Assembly (NCBI GenBank): GCA_041557595.1
Contig: JBFFGE010000061.1
Location: 1 to 22,818, forward strand
Source of the DNA: JAOTYV01 sp041557595
GTDB lineage: Bacteria > Pseudomonadota > Alphaproteobacteria > UBA8366
Direction: 5' to 3'
DNA: 22,818 nucleotides
Each line of letters starts with the position of its first letter. Position 1 is the first letter of the stretch. The position numbers were made by a program, and so were the translations under genes. Under the pieces are notes generated by a model that was not told the origin of the DNA, ran no database searches, and was given only the letters and a program-made list of their open reading frames with translations. Positions 16,774-22,818 of the stretch are shown here, piece by piece.

Positions 16774-16860
16774 TCTTCGCCCGGCGCGGCCGGAACGCTG
16801 TCGGCACGGCAATTCGCGCCGCACGATGGCGCATCCCCCGCGCATCGGGATTGCGGCGCC

Positions 16861-17247
16861 TCAGTCCAGCGTATCTTGTTCCGGCATTCGGTCTTCTTGC
16901 GGGTCTCCGATGTCGTCGAAACTCGCCTCGTAGCCGTTCTTCTGCCACGTGTCGCTCTGGTCGGCGATCGCGCCGGGCACGGCAACGAGTTCGTCGAAAC
17001 TGGGCGGCGCTTCTTCTTCGATGGGCGCACGCCGATACCGCTCGATCAGATCATTCTTCAAACTATCGATGTCGACCGTGCCTTCCGCAATCTCGCGCAG
17101 CGCGATCACCGGTCTCTTGTCGTTATCGTCAGGGAGCGCCGATTCAGCGCCGGCGCCGAGCGCCCGAACCCGTTGCGCCGCCGTCAGGACGAGATCGAAC
17201 CGATTGGGAACGACCAGGACACAATCTTCAACAGTTATGCGTGCCAT
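16861..17247 (-). CDS. rpoZ: DNA-directed RNA polymerase subunit omega
   Basis: Small subunit that helps assemble RNA polymerase and, in proteobacteria, forms part of a ppGpp site. The 128-residue protein begins MARITVEDCV..VPNRFDLVLTAAQRVRAL and contains DDNDKRPVIALREIAEGTVDIDSL, the two conserved blocks of omega. An acidic tail of about 50 residues follows, as in many alphaproteobacteria. The gene lies 48 bases downstream of the methyltransferase/ATP-grasp gene on the same strand, not beside folK or spoT/relA as is common. The conserved blocks depart somewhat from the usual ones (RALGAGAESAL), so it might be a second, specialised omega. Confidence 0.9.
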   Translation of the reverse strand: MARITVEDCVLVVPNRFDLVLTAAQRVRALGAGAESALPDDNDKRPVIALREIAEGTVDIDSLKNDLIERYRRAPIEEEAPPSFDELVAVPGAIADQSDTWQKNGYEASFDDIGDPQEDRMPEQDTLD

Positions 17248-17295
17248 ATTTCGAAAACCCTCTTTCCGGATTGAACCTAATTATTCAACGCTGCA

Positions 17296-19356
17296 TCAAT
17301 TCCGCGACAGTGCGCGCGGGGACACCGGTTGCGCGTGATTCGACGCGCCTATCACCCGCGATTGCGCCGCCTCCAAAATCAACCTGAGCAGATCGGCATA
17401 GCGAAGACCGGCAAACTCGGCCATCAAATTGAGTTTGCCATCCCAGCACCACCCTGGATTCGGATTGACCTCCAATAGCTTGACGGTGCCTTCCGCATCC
17501 GCTCGAAAATCGAACCGGGCATAGTCGCGGCAACCGAGCCGTTCGAACAAGGCGACGGACCAGTCCACCATTTGCCGTACCGTGTCATCCGGCGCGGTCG
17601 CTTCGCGATACGAAATTTGCGTCCAATAGGGCGAAGTGGGATCCCACTTCGACTCGTAACTCAGGATGGGCGGGAGATCGGAATCGAGGCCGCTGAAATC
17701 GACTTCAAGCGCGGGGAAAATCGTAAATCCCAAACCCGGGTTGCCGACGATGCCGATGCTGTACTCCGGTCCGGTAAGATATTCCTGGATCAGCAAAGCC
17801 CTGTCCGGAAGAAGGGTGCGCAGATATCCGATGTATCCGACCGCCTCCTCCGCCGTCTGAACGACAGCGCCTTTTGTAATGCCAATGCTACTATCTCCGC
17901 AATTCGGTTTGATTAGCGCCGGCAGGATCGAGGGAATGGTAATTGCGTGGTCGTCTTTTCCGAAAAATGTTTCCTGCGGCACCGGAATATCGCATGCCGC
18001 GGCAACGGCATTTACCAAGGCCTTGTCGTAACACATGCCGAGGCAGCTCGGCCCTGCCCCCGAATACGGAATTCCGAGCCCCTCCAGCATTGCCGGAACG
18101 TGCAGTTCCAGGAACGCATCGTTGTTGAGGCCTTCGTCGCAAAGATTGAAAACGAAAGCGGGCGGATTCGCCCGAAGATCGGAAGCCAGAGATGCATGAT
18201 TGTCGAGAAACTCCAATCTTATTCCGGCGAGTTCCGATAATGCCAGCTTCAACCGATTGACGGTTTCGAAATCCTCGGCGTTGAACTTCCCGCCCTTCTT
18301 TACGGCGTCGGGCAGGCGTGGATCGCCGAGCAATACGGCGATTTCCGGAATGGGTAAGGATTGATTCGATACGGTGCGAACGCCGCGCGGTGCATGGGCG
18401 GTCAGGAAAATTCGATGCGCCATCATGCCAAGATCGGCGTCGCGATCAGAATGCGGTTCCAGAGCACCATGTAAACGAACGGCGCCGAAGCCCGCGTCTT
18501 CGATCAGGTTCTGAATTTGATCTCTTGAATAGAGTCGTTCGGCGTAAAATTGATCCGCAATAACGCCCCGCTCCGCCTGAACGACCACCTCGCGGCAGAT
18601 CAAGCGGTCCTCGTCCTGGCTGAGCGACCGTTCACGGCAGACAAAATGACTCTGATCGATCCATTCCCAGGATCGAGGCTCGAAATTCGCTCGCACCCAA
18701 TCGCCGTCGGCGATATCGAGCGCGAAACTTCCTCCCGGAATCAGCGCATGCCGAACCCGCTCCAAAACCATCCGGTCATCTTCTTCCTTGTCGAAGTAAC
18801 CAAAGGAATTGCCCATGATGGTGACGCAGTGGAAACTACCTGCCTGGACCCGGAACTTACGCGCATCCCCTTCGTGGAAGGAAATATTCAGCTCGAGTTG
18901 CCGGGCCCGGCGCCGCGCCAGACGGATCAAATACCGCGAGCGATCCACACCGGTAATATTTCGAAACCCCCGCGCCGCAAGTTCGATGCTGTGCCGACCC
19001 TGACCGCAGCACAGATCCAACACACGGTCATTCGGTGCAAGCCCCGTCGCACCGATCAAGAAATCGACTTCTTGCGTCGTATTGCGCGGGTCCTCGACGA
19101 CATCGCCATCGGTTTTCAGATAGACCGCGTTGAAGAGGGTCCGCCACCATTCCGATGGCAGATGGCGTTCGAGATCCGAGATCGGGCCGAATGTTCGAAC
19201 ACGGCCGGGCGGTGTCTTTACGAGACTCTGCTTCTTGGCCTTCGATGGGACACGGCCAGTGCGAGATGCACTGGCCTTCGCATGTTCCAAAGATTGCGTT
19301 TTTTTATGTTTAGAAGAGAGAGACTCCGCCTTACTATTCCGGGCTAACTGTCCCAT
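17296..19356 (-). CDS. SAM methyltransferase fused to a D-Ala-D-Ala-ligase-like ATP-grasp enzyme
   Basis: A 686-residue two-enzyme fusion. Residues 1-50 are a Lys/Arg/Ser-rich tail. Residues 65-320 form a class I methyltransferase: EVDFL (96-100), motif I VLDLCCGQGRHS (112-123), acidic GVDRS (136-140) and ALDIADGDW (212-220). Residues 335-665 form an ATP-grasp ligase of the D-Ala-D-Ala ligase type: LEGLGIPYSGAGPSC and YDKAL (424-446), ATP-binding ALIKPNCGDSSIGI (480-493), QEYLTGPEYSIGI (524-536), and metal ligands Asp616, Glu629 and Asn631 in RFDFR...LLEVNPNPG. It should join a carboxylate to an amine with ATP and methylate the substrate or product; neither is known. GAGG six bases before the ATG is a good ribosome binding site. 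The acceptor region of true Ddl is altered, so cell-wall D-Ala-D-Ala synthesis is unlikely. Confidence 0.9.
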   Translation of the reverse strand: MGQLARNSKAESLSSKHKKTQSLEHAKASASRTGRVPSKAKKQSLVKTPPGRVRTFGPISDLERHLPSEWWRTLFNAVYLKTDGDVVEDPRNTTQEVDFLIGATGLAPNDRVLDLCCGQGRHSIELAARGFRNITGVDRSRYLIRLARRRARQLELNISFHEGDARKFRVQAGSFHCVTIMGNSFGYFDKEEDDRMVLERVRHALIPGGSFALDIADGDWVRANFEPRSWEWIDQSHFVCRERSLSQDEDRLICREVVVQAERGVIADQFYAERLYSRDQIQNLIEDAGFGAVRLHGALEPHSDRDADLGMMAHRIFLTAHAPRGVRTVSNQSLPIPEIAVLLGDPRLPDAVKKGGKFNAEDFETVNRLKLALSELAGIRLEFLDNHASLASDLRANPPAFVFNLCDEGLNNDAFLELHVPAMLEGLGIPYSGAGPSCLGMCYDKALVNAVAAACDIPVPQETFFGKDDHAITIPSILPALIKPNCGDSSIGITKGAVVQTAEEAVGYIGYLRTLLPDRALLIQEYLTGPEYSIGIVGNPGLGFTIFPALEVDFSGLDSDLPPILSYESKWDPTSPYWTQISYREATAPDDTVRQMVDWSVALFERLGCRDYARFDFRADAEGTVKLLEVNPNPGWCWDGKLNLMAEFAGLRYADLLRLILEAAQSRVIGASNHAQPVSPRALSRN

Positions 19357-19367
19357 ATCGACCTCTT

Positions 19368-19378
19368 TTGGTCACCAA
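19368..19378. promoter_or_regulatory. palindrome at the fusion gene's ribosome binding site
   Basis: TTGGT-C-ACCAA is a perfect palindrome starting 12 bases before the fusion gene's ATG, next to its AGAGG ribosome binding site. Its centre resembles that of the palindrome at 19414, so a shared DNA-binding protein is possible. Confidence 0.35.
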
Positions 19379-19413
19379 TACTGGCGAACCTGCCAAAAAC
19401 AGCACATGCGAAA

Positions 19414-19428
19414 GACGGTGTCACCGTC
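19414..19428. promoter_or_regulatory. 15-base perfect palindrome upstream of the fusion gene
   Basis: GACGGTG-T-CACCGTC has 7-bp arms around one central base, 58 bases before the fusion gene. It is a strong operator candidate. The rest of the 247-base gap holds an eight-T run on the + strand (19546-19553) and no gene I can support. Confidence 0.5.
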
Positions 19429-19603
19429 CCGCGCAAATACCCTCCCTGGCGGTCGACTGGTGGGGACGGACTGGAACCGAGAAACGACGTTTTCCAACCG
19501 CCGCCCAGCGGCCCGTTGCGGAGTACCGCGACGATGCCGCCAAGCTTTTTTTTCGTCAAGAGTGTTTTTCCAACCGACGCCGCGCACGGCTGCGGCAGAA
19601 TTT

Positions 19604-19918
19604 TTACTCCGCCACGGCGGCCTGAACCGGACTGGGAAATTTCATGATCATGCGCCAAAAAACGACGAAGGCACCGACCACGGCGACAATCCCTACCGCC
19701 TGCCAGATATCCATCGATTGATCCGAAAAATTGACGACGACGTTAATCAGCGCCGCGCCACCGAAGGTGAACAATACCATCACGATAAACACGATGATCT
19801 GCTGCACCCAGCCGCGCCGCAGCCAGCCAGGAGGCGACGGGGCGTTGTTGCGCCGCGTCGCATAGGCGAGCAGCAGCACGCCAGCGCCGCTCAGCGCCAA
19901 ACCATACAGTAACCACAT
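19604..19918 (-). CDS. small membrane protein of unknown function
   Basis: A 104-residue protein that is mostly hydrophobic: membrane segments at about 2-20 (LLYGLALSGAGVLLLAYA), 37-62 (IIVFIVMVLFTFGGAALINVVV) and 70-92 (WQAVGIVAVVGAFVVFWRM), with a basic TRRN loop after the first. No enzyme motif is visible and I do not recognise the family. The ATG at 19918 has GGAG about ten bases upstream; the longer frame to 19975 adds only a polar stretch. It lies between the fusion gene and the dioxygenase on the same strand, separated by 247 and 181 bases, so it is probably its own transcription unit. Confidence 0.75.
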   Translation of the reverse strand: MWLLYGLALSGAGVLLLAYATRRNNAPSPPGWLRRGWVQQIIVFIVMVLFTFGGAALINVVVNFSDQSMDIWQAVGIVAVVGAFVVFWRMIMKFPSPVQAAVAE

Positions 19919-20099
19919 TGCTTTGGTCTCCGGAGGATCGCGCTGCTGTCGCCGTTCCGACTTGATGACAATCATCGTTAGAGGAACAGGCGTTTGCGCG
20001 CCGATTCGCCATATGCGCCCAAATTCAATCTTTGCAAAGAAAAAAATGCAGCGCTTGGGAGAATTATTAAATCTCGATTTCAGTCCCGCCCAGGCAGGG

Positions 20100-20927
20100 T
20101 CAAGCGGGAATGGCGAGTTCTTCCGGCAGATAGAATCCGGTGCGCTTATGAAACCGGGGCTGATCGGGCGGAAAGTCGTTGCGGCGATGCATCACCGAGG
20201 TGTTGTCCCACATCAGGACATCGCCGGGCCGCCATTCGTGGCAGTAGACATACTCCGGTTTGGTCGCATGCGCGGTCAATTCCGCCAGCAACGCGTCGCT
20301 CTCCGCCTGCGGAAGGTCGCCGATCGCCTTGATGTGATTGGGGCTGAGATAGAGCGATTTGCGATCCAGATAGGGATGCGTGCGGACCAGCGGGTGGGTG
20401 ACGTCGGGGATTTCCTTCAATTGATCGGCGCGCAATTTCGCACGGCGCTCGTGCCCCGGCTTGATCGGCGAAAAGACGGCGGTCAAGCCGTCGACGCGCG
20501 CGCGCAGATCGGCCGGCAGCGTGTCATAGGCGGCCGAAAGGTCCGCGAACAGCGTTTCGCCGCCATGATCCGGGATTTCGATGCCGTAGAGAATGGTTCC
20601 GAAGACAGGCTTCGGCGTGTAGCTCTGATCCGTGTGCCATTCGAGGACACCCCGCACCGGCGCCTTGGTCTCCCGGTTGGTGGCGTACATGACTTCCTTG
20701 TGGTCGGGCGACACAAGCTGCGACTGGACATGCACGAACAGCCGCCCGAAGCGCCGAGCAAAGGCAAGCAGATGGTCGTCTTCCAGCGATTGATCGCGAA
20801 AGACCGCAACCTTGTACTGCATCCAAATCTCGCGCAAGCGCTGGAAATCGGGCTCGTCGAGCGGCTTTGAAAGATCGACACCGTCAATCCGGACGGCAAA
20901 GTCCGACGCCAAAGGGGTCATCTGCAT
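20100..20927 (-). CDS. TauD/TfdA family Fe(II)/2-oxoglutarate dioxygenase
   Basis: Predicted non-haem iron oxygenase close in layout to taurine dioxygenase TauD and 2,4-D dioxygenase TfdA. The 275-residue length is typical. Iron ligands are His98 and Asp100 (EWHTDQSY) and His247 (WDNTSVMHRRNDF); Arg262 in FHKRTGFY should hold 2-oxoglutarate, and GGET (122-125) is a family signature. AAGGAG lies six bases before the ATG. It follows the FAD oxidase by 66 bases on the same strand, so the two are probably co-transcribed. No sulfonate transporter or cysteine-regulation gene is nearby, so taurine is not indicated; the substrate is unknown. Confidence 0.92.
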   Translation of the reverse strand: MQMTPLASDFAVRIDGVDLSKPLDEPDFQRLREIWMQYKVAVFRDQSLEDDHLLAFARRFGRLFVHVQSQLVSPDHKEVMYATNRETKAPVRGVLEWHTDQSYTPKPVFGTILYGIEIPDHGGETLFADLSAAYDTLPADLRARVDGLTAVFSPIKPGHERRAKLRADQLKEIPDVTHPLVRTHPYLDRKSLYLSPNHIKAIGDLPQAESDALLAELTAHATKPEYVYCHEWRPGDVLMWDNTSVMHRRNDFPPDQPRFHKRTGFYLPEELAIPA

Positions 20928-20993
20928 GCAACGCTCCTTTCTCCATGTCAGCCCATTCCGGCATGTTCCCGACCGGATCGCAAGGGGTGCTCG

Positions 20994-22598
20994 CTACCCC
21001 GCCGGCACGATTACCCCCGGATTCAGGATACCCGCCGGGTCGAGCGTCGCCTTGGCCGCCGTCAGGACGTCGCCATACAGGTCCGGGCGCTGACGTTCGT
21101 ACCACGGCATGTGGTCGCGGCCGACCGCGTGGTGATGGGTGATGGTGCCGCCCTCGGCGATCACCGCGTCCGATGCCTTCTCCTTGATATGACGCCATTG
21201 TTCGATCAGTGCTCCGTCGCGCCCCATCCCCTGGAAGGTGAAATAGGGCGCCGGGCCGTCGGGATAGACATGGGTGAAGCGGCAGGTGACATCGCCGGGC
21301 TGGCCCGTCGCCTCCTCGATCGCCGCCAGCGTCGCCGCCTTGACGGTGTCGTGGAAGCCGCGAAACCGGTCCCAGGTAATTGCCGTCTCGAAAGTATCGC
21401 CGATTACGCCGAGCGAAATCAGCACCTCCCGGTAATGCGGCATGCGGATGAAGGCGCTGCGCCACGCCCCGGCCGCGCCGGACCGGTGCGCTTCCGGGTC
21501 GGACGCCGCCGCTTCGTCGAATGTACCGCCGTGATCGCGGCAAATCTCAAGGGCGCGCTTGGTCCAGGCCCCGACCGGATGGTCGGCGGATTCGAAGGCC
21601 AGCACCAGCACCGACTGCGCCCCGTCGCCGAATCCGTTGTTGTAGGCCTCGCCGGGGTCGAGCAGCCGCAGATTCGAGGGGAACAGCGCCGATTGCGACA
21701 GGGCGCGCACCGCCTCGGCCGCCTTGTAGAAATCGTCAAACAGCACCGCCGCCGAGCCGCGATGGACAGGACGGTCCTGCAGCCGCATCCAGGCCTCGGT
21801 GATGATCCCGACCGCGCCCTCGGAGCCGATCATGAAACGGTCCGGGCTCGGCCCCGCCCCGGAGCCTGGCAGCCGCCGGCTTTCCAGGATGCCCTGCGGC
21901 GTAACCATGCGGAGGCTTTCCACGAAATCGTCGATGTGGGTGTAAAGCGTGGCGAAGTGGCCGCCGGACCGGGTGGCGATCATGCCGCCGAGCGTCGCCA
22001 TCTCGAAGCTCTGCGGGAAATGCCGCATGGTGAGCCCCTGCGGCTTCAGCGCCGCCTCCATTGCGGGCACGCGGATGCCGCCCTGAATGCGCGCGGCCCG
22101 GCTCGTCTTGTCCACTTCGGCCACCGCGTCGAGCCGCGTGAGATCGAGACTGACCGCGCCGTTGAACCCGCCGCCCACCGCCGGTTCGACACCGCCGACC
22201 ACGCTGGTGCCGCCGCCGAAGGGGATCACCGCCGCCTTCGCGCCGGCCGCCCAATCGAGCACCGCGGCAATGTCGTCCTCGTCGCTCGCATAGGCGACGA
22301 AATCGGGCGCGTTGTCGAACCGGTTGTCGAAGATATTGACGTATTCGGGCAGGGATTTGCCATAGGTGTGCGTCGCACGATCATGGGTATCGACAGAGCA
22401 AAAGCCTTTCAGCGCCGCGGGCGCATCCAGCTTGGGCTTGGGCAGCGACAGCGCATCCATCGGCGGCGGCGTCCGGCGTTTGGCGTCACCGAGATCGTAT
22501 CGGTCCGACAGACGCCCGATCAGCGCCTTGCCTTCCGCAGCGCTGAGCCCGCCGCCCTCATAGCCCCAACCGCACAGCTTCAGCCGCCGTTGCACCAT
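20994..22598 (-). CDS. FAD-binding oxidase, alkyl-DHAP synthase-like
   Basis: A 534-residue flavoprotein of the vanillyl-alcohol-oxidase superfamily, closest in motif order to alkylglycerone-phosphate synthase (AGPS). It has the FAD-binding motif PFGGGTSVVGG (126-136), the TLGGMIATRSGGHFATLYTHIDD stretch (202-224), GSEGAVGIIT (258-267) and the C-terminal HHHAVGRDH (488-496) that matches the AGPS triple-His active-site loop, then DPAGILNPG. AGPS makes ether-lipid precursors, but bacterial relatives include D-lactate and glycolate-type oxidases, so the substrate is open. The ATG at 22598 has AGGAGGG five bases upstream; an open extension to 22706 lacks family likeness. The upstream region carries a candidate promoter and palindrome. 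Confidence 0.87.
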   Translation of the reverse strand: MVQRRLKLCGWGYEGGGLSAAEGKALIGRLSDRYDLGDAKRRTPPPMDALSLPKPKLDAPAALKGFCSVDTHDRATHTYGKSLPEYVNIFDNRFDNAPDFVAYASDEDDIAAVLDWAAGAKAAVIPFGGGTSVVGGVEPAVGGGFNGAVSLDLTRLDAVAEVDKTSRAARIQGGIRVPAMEAALKPQGLTMRHFPQSFEMATLGGMIATRSGGHFATLYTHIDDFVESLRMVTPQGILESRRLPGSGAGPSPDRFMIGSEGAVGIITEAWMRLQDRPVHRGSAAVLFDDFYKAAEAVRALSQSALFPSNLRLLDPGEAYNNGFGDGAQSVLVLAFESADHPVGAWTKRALEICRDHGGTFDEAAASDPEAHRSGAAGAWRSAFIRMPHYREVLISLGVIGDTFETAITWDRFRGFHDTVKAATLAAIEEATGQPGDVTCRFTHVYPDGPAPYFTFQGMGRDGALIEQWRHIKEKASDAVIAEGGTITHHHAVGRDHMPWYERQRPDLYGDVLTAAKATLDPAGILNPGVIVPAG

Positions 22599-22685
22599 CG
22601 CGCCCTCCTGTCTTCGCAAGGTTCGATCTTCGCGCCATGCGCCGGGCGCCGCAAGTCCGGCGTCCAAGACCCGACCAGAGCAGCA

Positions 22686-22703
22686 TGCGCCCAATTGGGC
22701 GCA
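22686..22703. promoter_or_regulatory. 18-base perfect palindrome, probable operator
   Basis: TGCGCCCAATTGGGCGCA is fully palindromic and lies 88 bases before the FAD oxidase start, just downstream of the candidate transcription start near 22711. This suits a repressor site. The regulator is not identified. Confidence 0.6.
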
Positions 22704-22717
22704 CATGAGCTGCTTGT

Positions 22718-22746
22718 CTTATGACAGAGACGGTCCAGTGGTTAAA
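22718..22746 (-). promoter_or_regulatory. candidate promoter of the FAD oxidase/dioxygenase operon
   Basis: On the - strand TTTAAC (22746-22741), 17 bases and CATAAG (22723-22718) resemble sigma-70 boxes, giving a start near 22711 and a leader of about 110 bases. The match is moderate. Confidence 0.4.
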
Positions 22747-22752
22747 GATGGA

Positions 22753-22786
22753 CCGCTACCGGCGAGTGGCCCCTCGCCGGTAGCGG
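22753..22786 (-). terminator. strong 14-bp hairpin
   Basis: CCGCTACCGGCGAG pairs perfectly with CTCGCCGGTAGCGG around a six-base loop. On the - strand it is followed by TCCATCTTTAA, so it could end a gene entering from beyond the right edge. A second inverted repeat, CGGTCCA-N11-TGGACCG (22731-22755), shares three bases with it. No gene is supported between 22599 and the window end. Confidence 0.5.
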
Positions 22787-22818
22787 CGGGAGATGGATCG
22801 GAAAGCTGCCGGTCATCA

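Noticed and set aside
17268..17277. GGTTCAATCC on the - strand, like a tRNA T-arm
   Set aside because: It lies in the short gap before rpoZ and no cloverleaf can be drawn around it.
19546..19553. Run of eight T bases on the + strand, as in a terminator
   Set aside because: The nearest hairpin (GCGG-AGTA-CCGC) is too short and 13 bases away, and no + strand gene ends there.
20014..20025. TGCGCCCAAATT, resembling half of the 22686 palindrome
   Set aside because: Only one half-site is present and it is not placed at a promoter I can support.
21111..22724. 537-residue open frame on the + strand opposite the FAD oxidase
   Set aside because: It is the antisense shadow of a clear flavoprotein gene in high-GC DNA and shows no domain or ribosome binding site.
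22721..22783. 20-codon + strand frame that could be a leader peptide
   Set aside because: No ribosome binding site, no supported downstream + strand gene in the window, and it runs through the hairpin.
1..22818. CRISPR arrays, insertion sequences, integrases or phage genes
   Set aside because: No regularly spaced repeats, transposase or integrase motifs, or attachment-like direct repeats were seen.

Overview
The window is GC-rich chromosomal DNA from an alphaproteobacterium, most likely of Rhodospirillales type. This rests on gene order (end of rplI, then dnaB, alr, an MlaE/MlaF pair, radA, cvpA, purF and an SDR gene), on the alphaproteobacterial-style acidic tails of L9 and RpoZ, and on codon use. 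No rRNA, tRNA, CRISPR array, insertion sequence or phage gene was found. The species cannot be fixed from the sequence alone.

Region 1 (1-8816, all + strand) is a compact housekeeping block. The L9 gene ends in front of a UUCG-loop hairpin. dnaB follows from what looks like a nearly leaderless promoter. alr, mlaE, mlaF, radA, cvpA, purF and an SDR gene then follow with overlapping or nearly abutting ends, so they are probably one operon linking replication and repair (DnaB, RadA), envelope building and lipid asymmetry (Alr, MlaEF), a CvpA membrane protein and purine synthesis (PurF).

Region 2 (8925-12278, + strand) holds three looser genes: two NAD-dependent D-2-hydroxyacid dehydrogenases flanking a TauD/TfdA-type Fe(II)/2-oxoglutarate dioxygenase. 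They have their own candidate promoters and look like accessory catabolism.

Region 3 (12295-14778) is a small divergent regulon: a TetR regulator facing a secreted epoxide-hydrolase-like enzyme and a PPOX-fold flavoprotein across an AT-rich promoter region. The hydrolase carries a 5-bp tandem duplication just after its catalytic His that shifts the frame and replaces its C-terminus. A ketopantoate reductase-like gene follows on the - strand.

Region 4 (16027-19918) is the most unusual part. It has a small protein-kinase-like gene, a divergent rpoZ outside its common folK/spoT setting, a 686-residue fusion of a SAM methyltransferase with a D-Ala-D-Ala-ligase-like ATP-grasp domain preceded by two palindromes, and a small three-helix membrane protein. 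This is the best candidate for an undescribed pathway.

Region 5 (20100-22818, - strand) is a probable two-gene operon: an alkyl-DHAP-synthase-like FAD oxidase followed by a TauD-type dioxygenase. In front of it lie a candidate promoter, an 18-bp perfect palindrome and a strong hairpin.
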